In this document: positions 51,089 to 58,904 of the stretch, piece by piece
Layout: the number at the start of each line of letters is the position of its first letter
How positions within the stretch are numbered: the stretch's first letter is position 1
From: Streptomyces coffeae
GTDB lineage: Bacteria > Actinomycetota > Actinomycetes > Streptomycetales > Streptomycetaceae
Length of the DNA: 64,000 nucleotides
NCBI RefSeq assembly: GCF_016741875.1
Contig: NZ_JAERRF010000003.1
Coordinates: forward strand, 434,001-498,000
Direction: 5' to 3'
Position numbers and translations under genes: made by a program
Notes under the pieces: model-generated
The model's input: the letters and a program-made list of their open reading frames with translations, nothing else
Databases searched by the model: none
Told to the model about the DNA's origin: nothing

Positions 51089-52621
51089 TCAGTACTCCGG
51101 GACTTCGTCACTTTCCTGAATCGTGCTGGAACTTGTGGCCGGTGGAGCACCACCGTGCTCGGTGTATCCCGGGAGTCTGCGCACCAGGTCGTGGAACTGC
51201 CGCCACTCGTGTTCGCTGTCGAGCCGGACGGTGGCGATCTCACGGGCGAACTTCTGCTCTCGTCGCCCGGCCGCCCGATTGCGCAGCACCAGCTGCACGG
51301 AACCGCCGTACGAACCCATGGACGTCGCTCCGAGACTCGCGGCCACGGACCACCCCTCCTCTCCGGTCACCGCGGTGAAGACCGCGCCGCCGATCGTGAT
51401 GATGACTTCGACGATGGGCGACCATGTGTGTGACTTCGCCTGGGAGCCGCGGCGGGCATCGGCGAGCCTGACAATCTCGGAGTTGAGCCTGACATACCGG
51501 TCGAAGACGTCCCCGACCTTGTCGTGGAAAGCGGCGGGATCGGCCGTCAGCGCGTTGAACGCTTCCATGTAGCGGTGCCAGGGGCCACTTTGCCGGAGCA
51601 GCCAGACGTCTTCGAGATGCAGTGTGTCGATCTCCGAGGGGGTGAGACGGTCCTGGACGGCGGCGAATGCCTGTTGTCGCAAGAACAACATCAATTCCTC
51701 AGGATCCTGGACCGCCGCGCGGGCCGTGGATCTGGCCCGTATGTCCCTCCACTCCTGTAATGCCACGCGGCGCAGGCTGCCGGTCGGAGTGAGTGGGTAC
51801 ATCCCCAGGGCATCAGCGAGGTTGACGTTGTAGATCAGGTCGAGCAACTGCTTGATCTCGGCGGCGAAAGGCTTGCTCCCGTCGTATCTGCCTTCTGAGA
51901 CGGGCGAGCCGTCCACACACACGAACTTCTCGTACAGCAGATTCCGGGTGACCGTGGCATCGACAACGCGCTGCTCGTTGCTGAATTGGACGACGTCGCC
52001 GACCCTCTCGGCGAACTGCGGAATCCGGTCGTCCGGCACGCCCACCTGGGAAGCGAGCAGGGGAATGTCCTTCGCGGTCAGGCCCTGCACCCTACCGGCG
52101 AAGGGGTTGATCAGAGCCGACTTGGTGTCCCGGACGTTCTCCTCGTCGTTCCAGGACATGCGGACGCAGGTCACCTTTTCCGCGGCGGGCATCCCAGCCA
52201 GGGTCTCCTGCCAGGCGGCGAAGGCAGCCTCATCCACGTCCACGCTCTTGGGAAGGTCGGTGGGCTCCCGCTCGCCGAGCAGGAAGGGGATCAAAGCGCC
52301 CTCGGCCAAGAGCTTCTGGTGGGCAGTCCGGGCGTGTCCCCCTTCGGTCAAGTCACGGCTCACGGCGGGGTTGTTGTAAAAGAACACCCTGTTCACGACG
52401 ATTTGCCGGGTGTTGATGAGGCTGCGGAAGTACTCGGCCCGTACGTGGTCGTTACGGAGATCTTGGATGTCCCGCAGGGATTTGCCCTTCGTGATCATCT
52501 TCCGGGTCATCTCGGCGCTGACCCACTGGTTGTCCAACGACTGCGCGATAACCGCCCCTGGATCCAGATCGTCTGGGCGTACTCGGGTCAGATCGTCTCT
52601 GCCGTCGCCGTTGCTATTCAT
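51089..52621 (-). CDS. Unrecognised 510-residue protein coupled to Nudix gene
   Basis: A 510-residue protein I cannot assign to a family. It is mostly soluble and rich in charged residues, with a conserved-looking segment TRQIVVNRVFFYNNPAVSRD (about 70-90), WNDEENVRDTKSALINPFAG (about 157), and a long helical region. Near residues 415-450 is the hydrophobic pair SPIVEVIITIGGAVFTAVTG and WSVAASLGATSMG, which could insert into or touch a membrane. No catalytic motif is evident. The start is ATG at 52621, followed directly by the coupled Nudix gene. It lies in an AT-richer accessory block between core genes, so an accessory or defence-type role is possible, but nothing shows it directly. Confidence 0.75.
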   Translation of the reverse strand: MNSNGDGRDDLTRVRPDDLDPGAVIAQSLDNQWVSAEMTRKMITKGKSLRDIQDLRNDHVRAEYFRSLINTRQIVVNRVFFYNNPAVSRDLTEGGHARTAHQKLLAEGALIPFLLGEREPTDLPKSVDVDEAAFAAWQETLAGMPAAEKVTCVRMSWNDEENVRDTKSALINPFAGRVQGLTAKDIPLLASQVGVPDDRIPQFAERVGDVVQFSNEQRVVDATVTRNLLYEKFVCVDGSPVSEGRYDGSKPFAAEIKQLLDLIYNVNLADALGMYPLTPTGSLRRVALQEWRDIRARSTARAAVQDPEELMLFLRQQAFAAVQDRLTPSEIDTLHLEDVWLLRQSGPWHRYMEAFNALTADPAAFHDKVGDVFDRYVRLNSEIVRLADARRGSQAKSHTWSPIVEVIITIGGAVFTAVTGEEGWSVAASLGATSMGSYGGSVQLVLRNRAAGRREQKFAREIATVRLDSEHEWRQFHDLVRRLPGYTEHGGAPPATSSSTIQESDEVPEY

Positions 52622-52857
52622 GATCTCCCCCCCGGCTCATGCCCCGCCGCGGAGAGAGTTGGTCATCGGCGTCCAACCATTCCGCGTCGGCAACAAGCCA
52701 TCACACCGCCCGCGACCGCAGAACGTCAAGCAGTTCTCACGTAGCGTATGCGGCAGATGGGGGGACGCCGTCTCATGCGCCGGGCTCACGCCAGCCCTGT
52801 GAGATCCCCTCAGATCGCGTCGTGTGCCGGGCAACGGACCGTCGGCCGGGGCACCCC

Positions 52858-53610
52858 TCAGCGCTTGATGGCCAAGGCGGATCCGAGTAATTGCCCCAAG
52901 ATCTCGATGATCTTGATGTCATGATCCGTCAGATCGCCCTTCACCGGACTGTCGATGGTGAGCATTCCGAACGCGTCGTGATTGATGGCAGGGGCGATCG
53001 GAGCCGCTATGAAGGTCTTGTACGTCTGCGTATCAGGTTGGTACTCCGGAGGCTCGGAGAGCAGGTCGGGAACAAAGAGCGGTTCACGCTTGTCCATGCT
53101 CCGCAGCAGTCGATCTCCCCGTGGCGTACCTTCCTTGAAGGTGGTACGCGGTGTCTCCTGCCGGCCGGCCCACATTCCGGCTTGGCATGTGAGCTCACGG
53201 TTGCCCGAATTGCCCGTTACATCGAGCAGGCATGCACGTGTGTGCGGCGGGCCGATGGAGCGCGCCGCCCTGATCACCACCTGCTTCATGTCCCCCTGGA
53301 GCGAACGCCTACGCTGGGCCGTCGTCGCGATAGCGATTTCCCCGAAGACCTCCATGATGGGAACCAGCATCTCCTGGAGCATGCGTCGCTGCTCCTGACC
53401 GGCTAAAAGCGCGGTTTGTTTCTCGGTCTTCACTCCGCGCGCGGCCAAGAAGATCACGGTGAGCGTCGCCAGTGCTCCACCGCCCACGATCAACCAAAAG
53501 ACCCAGCCCCATTCGTACAAACCTGCGAGTGCCGCGGCAATGTAGGCAAGAACATTCAGCGCCCCCGCTACAGCAGTGCCTCGACCGAGCCCCCACCATC
53601 GAGTTGCCAT
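52858..53610 (-). CDS. Membrane-anchored GAF-domain protein
   Basis: A 250-residue protein. Two hydrophobic segments lie near the N-terminus (TAVAGALNVLAYIAAALAG and VFWLIVGGGALATLTVIFLA), then a helical linker with EKQTALLAGQEQRRMLQE, and a C-terminal GAF domain (about 115-250) with FVPDLLSEPPEYQPDTQTYK and FGMLTIDSPVKGDLTDHD. GAF domains sense small ligands or redox state and no output domain is present, so it may serve as a sensor for a partner. ATG at 53610 is chosen as the natural start of the membrane segment but lacks a good ribosome-binding site. Confidence 0.78.
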   Translation of the reverse strand: MATRWWGLGRGTAVAGALNVLAYIAAALAGLYEWGWVFWLIVGGGALATLTVIFLAARGVKTEKQTALLAGQEQRRMLQEMLVPIMEVFGEIAIATTAQRRRSLQGDMKQVVIRAARSIGPPHTRACLLDVTGNSGNRELTCQAGMWAGRQETPRTTFKEGTPRGDRLLRSMDKREPLFVPDLLSEPPEYQPDTQTYKTFIAAPIAPAINHDAFGMLTIDSPVKGDLTDHDIKIIEILGQLLGSALAIKR

Positions 53611-53835
53611 GGCGACGGAGGGTAGCACCAGTGACACGATGTGTGGAAGATGTTGGCCAACTGCCGCATGAGCGCTGCCACCTGCGGGAACATACTCAGC
53701 GTGACCATGGGCCCCGCCAGTCACGCGACGGACGCTTCCTCCAAAAGGGGGCAAGTCGTTGACGACTGGAATTGGCTGGTCTATTTTGATAGAGGCTATG
53801 CGCCAGTGTGAAACCAGGGGGAAAGTGCGAACCGT

Positions 53836-54129
53836 ATGAGCCTGAATGCTTTAGGGGGAGCAATGAACGGCAACTTGCAGCGCAAAAGCAAACAGGGAAG
53901 TCTCGGTGATTCCCCGGTTAAAGGCGTGGATGCTCTGATGGAAGAATACAGGGCAGATCCTGATGCCTATATGGAGCGGCGTGCAAGTGTCTTGCGCGGT
54001 GACAGCTATGCCGAAGCTCGTCAACGTGTCGTGGCCGAACAGAACGAAGCACTTCGAGTGGCGAGTCGTGCCGTGCTTTATAAACTCTTCGGCTTCATCC
54101 TTCCGCGGAAGCAGGTCCAGCGAAATTAG
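53836..54129 (+). CDS. Small orphan protein
   Basis: A 97-residue basic, helical protein (SPVKGVDALMEEYRADPDAY, YAEARQRVVAEQNEALRVAS) with a hydrophobic C-terminal patch (VLYKLFGFILP). No family is recognised. The ATG at 53836 follows AGGGGGAAA by about 13 nt; a second ATG at 53863 sits very close to AGGGGGAG. The DNA is AT-richer than the neighbourhood. A rho-independent terminator lies 47 bp past the stop codon. Confidence 0.6.
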   Translation: MSLNALGGAMNGNLQRKSKQGSLGDSPVKGVDALMEEYRADPDAYMERRASVLRGDSYAEARQRVVAEQNEALRVASRAVLYKLFGFILPRKQVQRN

Positions 54130-54175
54130 CCAGCGGCCGGCTGGGCGAATATCTACGCGGAGTTGCACAGTTCTG

Positions 54176-54202
54176 AGGCCCTCTCGGCGGAGAGGGCCTT
54201 TG
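54176..54202 (+). terminator. Rho-independent terminator
   Basis: A 10-bp stem AGGCCCTCTC / GAGAGGGCCT with loop GGCG, followed by TTGTCTG, after the small orphan gene. Confidence 0.75.
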
Positions 54203-54318
54203 TCTGTTCGGGCTCTGTCCTCGCCCCTTCTGCTCCCGGCCGCCCGGGATCGCACCGGGCCCGGCGGCTGCGGTTGGTGCGCGATGGCACCAGCCCTCCG
54301 GGCCCCGGGCGCTCCCGG

Positions 54319-54792
54319 TCAGCCGAACTGGCCGGGCTGGTAGTCGCCGGCGGGCTGCTGGACGATGACGTTCATTCGGTTGAAGGCGTTGATGAGGGCG
54401 ATGAGGGACACCAGCGCGGCGAGCTGCTCCTCGTCGTAGTGCTTGGCGGCGTTCGCCCAGGCCTGGTCCGTGACGCCACCGGCCGCATCCGCGATGCGGG
54501 TGCCCTGCTCCGTCAGCTCCAGTGCGGCGCGTTCGGCCTCGGTGAAGACCGTGGCCTCCCGCCACGCCGCGACCAGGTGGAGGCGCACCGAAGTCTCACC
54601 GGCGGCGATGGCTTCCTTGGTGTGCATGTCGGTGCAGAAACCGCACCCGTTGATCTGGCTCGCGCGCAGCTTCACCAGCTCCTCCGTCGCGGCGGGCAGC
54701 GTCGAGTCCGAGATCACCTGGCCTGCCGAGACGAGGCGCTTCACGAACTTGCCGGCGGTCGGGTTGCCGTAGAGGTTCAAACGGGCATCCAT
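54319..54792 (-). CDS. AhpD-like carboxymuconolactone decarboxylase family protein
   Basis: A 157-residue all-helical protein of the CMD/AhpD superfamily. The CxxC motif with the trailing His is seen as INGCGFCTDMH near residues 47-57, preceded by LVKLRAS, the typical peroxidase-type active site. These proteins reduce peroxides or act with thioredoxin-like partners. The ATG at 54792 has GGAG upstream. It stands alone with no peroxiredoxin gene beside it. Confidence 0.9.
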   Translation of the reverse strand: MDARLNLYGNPTAGKFVKRLVSAGQVISDSTLPAATEELVKLRASQINGCGFCTDMHTKEAIAAGETSVRLHLVAAWREATVFTEAERAALELTEQGTRIADAAGGVTDQAWANAAKHYDEEQLAALVSLIALINAFNRMNVIVQQPAGDYQPGQFG

Positions 54793-54927
54793 GGTGGGCT
54801 CCTCTGCCGTTGTCGATGGCTACACACCTATGACGGAACGACTCCGCACGATGTGACAGGAGCGCATGTGACGTGGATCTCCCCTGCCCGCGCCGCGGCC
54901 GGCGGACGAAGAACGGAGAGGGAAGAC

Positions 54928-54965
54928 AACGTAGGGCCCCACCCGTGCGGGTGGGGCCCTACGTT
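54928..54965 (-). terminator. Terminator of tRNA-Ser(CGA)
   Basis: A perfect 18-bp stem AACGTAGGGCCCCACCCG / CGGGTGGGGCCCTACGTT with loop TG, just past the 3' end of the leftward tRNA. Confidence 0.88.
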
Positions 54966-54972
54966 CTTCGAG

Positions 54973-55059
54973 CGGTAGCGGTGGGATTTGAACCCACGGA
55001 GGAGTTGCCCCCTCACACGCTTTCGAGGCGTGCTCCTTAGGCCGCTCGGACACGCTACC
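54973..55059 (-). tRNA. tRNA-Ser(CGA)
   Basis: An 87-nt class II tRNA read leftward. The acceptor GGTAGCG pairs with CGCTACC plus discriminator G, the anticodon loop is CTCGAAA (anticodon CGA), a long variable arm follows and the T-loop is TTCAAAT. CCA is not encoded. Confidence 0.95.
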
Positions 55060-55118
55060 GAGAGAGAGCCTAGCGGACGGGTGGCCGGGAACCGAAATCG
55101 GTTCCCGGCGGGGGCCGG

Positions 55119-55619
55119 TCAGGGCGTGCGGAAGAACGCGGTGAGGGGGGCCGCGCATGCGGCGGGGAGGACCCCGGAGATGACCTCGGGGCGGTGGTTG
55201 AGTCGGCGGTCGCGGACGACGTCCCAGAGGGAGCCGACCGCACCGGCCTTCTCGTCGGCCGCGCCGTAGACCAGGCGGTCCACGCGGGACAGGACGATCG
55301 CGCCCGCGCACATGGTGCACGGCTCCAGCGTCACCACCAAGGTGCAGCCGGTCAGGCGCCAGCTGCCGAGGCAACGGGCGGCGGCTCGGAGGGCGAGGAC
55401 CTCGGCGTGGGCCGTGGGGTCGCCGTGGGCCTCGCGCTCGTTGCGGCCGCGGCCGAGCACCGCGCCGTCCGGGCCCAGCACGACGGCGCCGACCGGCACA
55501 TCCCCCGTTTCCGGGGCCCGTACGGCCTCCTCCAGCGCGAGGCGCATCGGGGTGCGCCAGGGGTCGCGCAGGGGGTCGGGGTCGGGGCCCGGCGGGATGC
55601 CGGTCAGTGGATCGGTCAT
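55119..55619 (-). CDS. tadA: tRNA adenosine-34 deaminase TadA
   Basis: A 166-residue zinc deaminase. The catalytic HAE (DPTAHAEVLAL) lies near residue 70 and the zinc cysteines in EPCTMCAGA near 100. It converts A34 to inosine in tRNA-Arg(ACG), which is encoded at 13953 in this window and needs this enzyme to read CGC and CGA. ATG at 55619 has only a weak ribosome-binding site. It follows its partner protein gene by 44 bp on the same strand, the arrangement usual in Streptomyces. Confidence 0.94.
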   Translation of the reverse strand: MTDPLTGIPPGPDPDPLRDPWRTPMRLALEEAVRAPETGDVPVGAVVLGPDGAVLGRGRNEREAHGDPTAHAEVLALRAAARCLGSWRLTGCTLVVTLEPCTMCAGAIVLSRVDRLVYGAADEKAGAVGSLWDVVRDRRLNHRPEVISGVLPAACAAPLTAFFRTP

Positions 55620-55663
55620 GACACCAGTGTGGGCGACGGGATGGGGGTGGCCGCGGACCGCGG

Positions 55664-56185
55664 TCAGCGCACCGCCTCCAGCCCCTCCATGCTGCATCCC
55701 AGCATGTCGGCGATCGATTCGAGCGCGTCCCCGTCCAGGGCCTTCAGCTCCTTCTCCTCCATGCCGAGGTCGGCCAGGATGTCGCCGTCGCCGAGCGGGC
55801 CCACCGGGACCGGCGCGTCGGAGTCGGCGTCTTCGTCGTCGTCCCGGTCCGGCTCGCCGTCCTCGGTGCCGTCGAGGTCGACGAGGCTGTCCAGGTCGTC
55901 GTCGGGGTCACGGCCGAGCAGCTCGTCGGTGAGCATCGAACCGTACGAGGTGCGGGCGGCCGCGGCCGCGTCGGATACATAGATGTGCGGGTCGTCCTCG
56001 CCGTCCACGCGGACGACGCCGAACCACGCGTCTTCGTGCTCGAGGAAGGCCAGAACCGTGTCGTCGTCCTTGGACGCTCCACGGGCCAGTTCGATCAGAT
56101 CGGTCAGGGTCTCCACATCGTCGAGCTCTGTGTCGCTCGCTTCCCACCCTTCTGCGGTGCGCGCGAGCAATGCGGCGAAGTACAC
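55664..56185 (-). CDS. tRNA adenosine deaminase-associated protein
   Basis: A 173-residue acidic protein of the family commonly annotated beside actinobacterial tadA. It opens VYFAALLARTAEGWEAS, continues with TLTDLIELARGASKDDDTVL and FLEHEDAWFGVVRVDGE, and has a long Asp/Glu-rich stretch (about 105-140). Its molecular role is not known; the name comes from its gene neighbourhood. GTG at 56185 has GGGAGAG at 5-nt spacing and is preferred over ATG at 56206, which has none. Confidence 0.85.
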   Translation of the reverse strand: MYFAALLARTAEGWEASDTELDDVETLTDLIELARGASKDDDTVLAFLEHEDAWFGVVRVDGEDDPHIYVSDAAAAARTSYGSMLTDELLGRDPDDDLDSLVDLDGTEDGEPDRDDDEDADSDAPVPVGPLGDGDILADLGMEEKELKALDGDALESIADMLGCSMEGLEAVR

Positions 56186-56388
56186 CGTGACTCTCCCACT
56201 GGTCATAGGCGTGCCGGGGCGGGCGGGACAGTGTCCCGCCCCAATCGGAATCGTGGCAGAAACCGTCGCTTCGCGAGAGGTCTTCCGCGCTGCGTCGTGC
56301 ACCAGTCCAAAGAGATGTCGCTCACGCGGACCGGGGTTGCACCGGCCCGGAGGCTGCCTCCGGCGGGGCACGAACGCTCATCGGGGCT

Positions 56389-56553
56389 TCACCAGCCGAA
56401 CGTGCGCATGTGTATCGCCTGGCGCATCCGGGCCGACCGGGCCCGCTGCGGCCGGACCTGATTCCTTATCGCCCGGGCCTCGTTGAGCGCCCGCAGGAAG
56501 CGGTCGCGGCGGCGGCGCCGCTCGGCGGCGCTCTCCTTCTCCCTCTCTGCCAT
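56389..56553 (-). CDS. 54-residue highly basic protein
   Basis: A short gene missed by length filters. ATG at 56553 (GAGGGG about 12 nt upstream) gives a 54-residue protein with KESAAERRRRR near the start, ARAIRNQVRPQRARSARMRQ in the middle and ends HMRTFGW. About 17 of 54 residues are Arg. Codon use has the usual high third-position GC in this frame, unlike the overlapping frames. It probably binds nucleic acid. I recall a similar small gene near upp in Streptomyces, but that is from memory. Confidence 0.65.
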   Translation of the reverse strand: MAEREKESAAERRRRRDRFLRALNEARAIRNQVRPQRARSARMRQAIHMRTFGW

Positions 56554-56731
56554 GGGCCACATCACCCCTCGGGCCGAGTCCCCGCCCGGATGGCAACCGG
56601 GCGCTGCTGCCCACTTTCCCCCGAATCGGCGGTTTGATGCCAGTACCGCGACGAACTGTTGATGCGGTCAGGGCGAGGTAGGGGGGTTACCGGCGGTGGC
56701 CGGGGGCCATGGCTCGGTTAGTGTCGATGCC

Positions 56732-57367
56732 ATGCGGATCCATGTCGTCGACCACCCGCTGGTGGCGCACAAACTCACCACGCTGCGCGACAAGCGCACC
56801 GACTCCCCCACCTTCCGGCGGCTCGCCGACGAGCTGGTGACCCTGCTCGCGTACGAGGGCACGCGCGATGTGCGCACCGAGCCGGTCGACATCGAGACCC
56901 CGGTGAAGCCGACGACCGGGGTGCGGCTGTCGCATCCGCGCCCGCTGGTGGTGCCGATCCTGCGGGCCGGTCTGGGCATGCTCGACGGCATGATGCGGCT
57001 GCTGCCGACGGCCGAGGTGGGCTTCCTCGGCATGGTCCGCGACGAGGAGACGCTGAAGGCGTCCACCTACTCCACCCGGATGCCCAGCGACCTCTCCGGC
57101 CGTCAGGTCTATGTCGTGGACCCGATGCTCGCCACGGGCGGGACGCTGGTCGCGGCGATCAAGGAACTGATGTCGCGGGGTGCGGACGATGTGACCGCGC
57201 TGTGTCTGCTGGCCGCGCCGGAGGGCGTGGCGGTCATGGAGCGCGAGCTGGCGGGCGCGCCGGTGCGGGTGGTCACCTCCTCCCTCGACGAAGGGCTCAA
57301 TGAGTACGGCTACATCGTCCCGGGGCTCGGTGACGCGGGCGACCGGATGTACGGGGCCGCGGGCTAG
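56732..57367 (+). CDS. upp: Uracil phosphoribosyltransferase
   Basis: A 211-residue type I phosphoribosyltransferase for pyrimidine salvage (uracil + PRPP to UMP). It begins [20 protein letters not shown], has [16 protein letters not shown], the PRPP loop [12 protein letters not shown] and the uracil-site [15 protein letters not shown] at the C-terminus. The length matches the family. ATG at 56732 is the natural start, although the frame is open further upstream. It ends convergently with a LytR_C protein gene across a hairpin. Confidence 0.96.
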   Translation: MRIHVVDHPLVAHKLTTLRDKRTDSPTFRRLADELVTLLAYEGTRDVRTEPVDIETPVKPTTGVRLSHPRPLVVPILRAGLGMLDGMMRLLPTAEVGFLGMVRDEETLKASTYSTRMPSDLSGRQVYVVDPMLATGGTLVAAIKELMSRGADDVTALCLLAAPEGVAVMERELAGAPVRVVTSSLDEGLNEYGYIVPGLGDAGDRMYGAAG

Positions 57368-57390
57368 GGTCCGCCTTCAGGCGGCCCTAG
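57364..57390. terminator. Bidirectional terminator between upp and LytR_C gene
   Basis: CTAGGG-T-CCGCC / GGCGG-CCCTAG with loop TTCA and one bulged T, lying between two convergent genes. Confidence 0.7.
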
Positions 57391-57418
57391 GGCCCGGGGC
57401 GGCGGGCGGCCGGTGCCG

Positions 57419-58072
57419 TCAGTCGCACGGTGAACCGGAGGGCGCCGGCTCGGGCTTGGCCAGAGTGGCCATGGCCTTGTCGGCGTCCTTCTGCTTCACC
57501 AGGTCCTTGAAACCGGAGCCGATGATCAGGTCGACGTCCTTGCCCCTGCGTGCGTCGTTCTTGGTCTCGGCCCCGTCGAGCTGGGTGCCGAGCACATGGA
57601 ACGCGCCCTTGGTGGCGTCCGGGGCGCCGAGCAGTATCCCGGCGGCCTTGACCTTCTTGTCGTACGCGGACGGGGCGTTGCCCACCTTGCCGATCTTGAA
57701 GCCGCGTTTCTTCAGCTCGTCCGCGGTGTCCTTGGCGAGGCCGGAGCGCGGGGTCGCGTTGTAGACGTTGACGGTGATGTCGGCGGGCTCGGGCAGCGAG
57801 GCGGCCGTACGGCCGGTCCGCGGGTGCTCCTCGCGGCGCTGGTCGCGCTTGCAGTCCGTGGTGCCCCGCGCGGTGCGCACGGTGTCGCCGTCACCGCCCG
57901 AGAAGACGTCGATGAGCTGGAGCGTTCCCCAGCCGACCAGGCCGAGTACCACCGCCGAGCCGAGCGCGGCGATCACCAGACGCCGACGGCCGCGCGGTCG
58001 CCTCATACGCGGGTAGCGCTCGCCCGTGATGCGGTACTTACCGCCCATCCCGGGAGGGGTCAGCATGCTCAT
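57419..58072 (-). CDS. LytR_C-domain membrane protein
   Basis: A 217-residue protein. A basic cytoplasmic N-terminus (YPRMRRPRGRRR) is followed by one membrane helix (LVIAALGSAVVLGLVGWG), then an extracytoplasmic LytR_C domain (about 95-210) with ITVNVYNATPRSGLAKDTAD and DVDLIIGSGFKDL. LytR_C domains occur alone or behind LCP ligases and bind cell-wall material; its specific role is unclear. The ATG at 58072 is followed by MLTPPGMGGKYRITGERYPR, typical for the family. Confidence 0.9.
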   Translation of the reverse strand: MSMLTPPGMGGKYRITGERYPRMRRPRGRRRLVIAALGSAVVLGLVGWGTLQLIDVFSGGDGDTVRTARGTTDCKRDQRREEHPRTGRTAASLPEPADITVNVYNATPRSGLAKDTADELKKRGFKIGKVGNAPSAYDKKVKAAGILLGAPDATKGAFHVLGTQLDGAETKNDARRGKDVDLIIGSGFKDLVKQKDADKAMATLAKPEPAPSGSPCD

Positions 58073-58210
58073 GTGCGCAGCGTAGTGCGGCCTGGTGGCG
58101 ATGCCTACTAAATGATCAATGGTTAGTGCTCAGGCCAACCCGAAAGGGCCAACACGGGCCGCCGCGGCGGGCACGGGGGGCGTGCGGCCGGGCAGGGCAA
58201 GGGGCGGTGA

Positions 58211-58507
58211 TCAGCCCAGCTCGAGGACGCGGGCGTGCAGGACCTGGCGCTGCTGGAGCGCGGCGCGGACCGCGCGGTGCAGCCCGTCTTCCAGATAGAG
58301 GTCGCCCTGCCACTTCACGACATGGGCGAAGAGGTCGCCGTAGAAGGTCGAGTCCTCCGCGAGCAGCGTCTCCAGGTCGAGCTGCTGCTTCGTCGTGACC
58401 AGTTGGTCAAGACGTACCGGGCGTGGGGCGACATCCGCCCACTGGCGGGTGCTTTCCCGGCCGTGGTCGGGGTAGGGCCGACCGTTTCCGATGCGCTTGA
58501 AGATCAC
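58211..58507 (-). CDS. Small conserved protein, sometimes labelled VapB antitoxin
   Basis: A 98-residue protein: MIFKRIGNGRPYPDHGRES, LVTTKQQLDLETLLAEDSTF, LHRAVRAALQQRQVLHARVL. It is highly conserved in actinomycetes and some databases name it a VapB-type antitoxin. There is no toxin gene next to it and no ribbon-helix-helix motif that I can see, so the antitoxin label is doubtful; a housekeeping role is as likely. The ATG at 58507 is supported by the conserved start. Confidence 0.85.
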   Translation of the reverse strand: MIFKRIGNGRPYPDHGRESTRQWADVAPRPVRLDQLVTTKQQLDLETLLAEDSTFYGDLFAHVVKWQGDLYLEDGLHRAVRAALQQRQVLHARVLELG

Positions 58508-58904
58508 ACGGAAAGCCTACCGGGCAAGCGGCTCCCGGCGCAGCCAAGGCGCCGGAGTGCCGGGGCGCGGCCCACGTCACGCCAGAGGCAAATTGGGCGA
58601 AATTATCTTCAAAAGGGACTAGGCGGTCAGGGGGGTCGGGAGTAACCTGAATAGCAGCCTACGGGGCGAGCGAGGGAGCTCGACCGGAGAGACGTTCAGG
58701 ACAGAGGGCTTTGGTCCTCCGGAACGCCTCCTAGATGGTCTGGCTGAGAGGCCTGAAGGTCGGGGAGACCGGAAGGCGACCTCCACTACCTGATACGGGC
58801 AATGCCGCCGAAGGGAGCCCACCTCGTAGGTTCTGTGCTGCCCGGCCCGGACGCGCCCGCCGCCTCCGCTTGCGCCGGGCTTCCGCGCGTCCAAGCATGG
58901 CCGC
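58508..58904. promoter_or_regulatory. Leader region of the SDR/DUF2867 gene
   Basis: About 400 bp between divergent genes. It contains a TPP-riboswitch-like aptamer (58728-58817) and, between it and the start codon, the inverted repeat GGACGCGC / GCGCGTCC (58849-58856 and 58885-58892) that could form the expression platform. No other gene is seen. Confidence 0.55.
58728..58817 (+). ncRNA. TPP (THI-box) riboswitch-like aptamer
   Basis: The pyrimidine-sensing half has GGCTGAGAGG (58742-58751) and the pyrophosphate-sensing half has ACCTGATACGGGCAATGCCG followed by CCGAAGGGAG (58788-58817). These match the two most conserved THI-box strings, with three changes in the second (A for C after GAT, C for T before AAT, C for G after CCG). 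A closing helix CTCCT/GGGAG (58728-58732 with 58813-58817) fits P1. The downstream gene is not a thiamine gene, so it may be a real but misplaced or degenerate switch. Confidence 0.6.

Noticed and set aside
58211..58507. A VapBC-type toxin-antitoxin system
   Set aside because: Only the supposed antitoxin-like gene exists; there is no PIN-domain toxin next to it and no DNA-binding motif.
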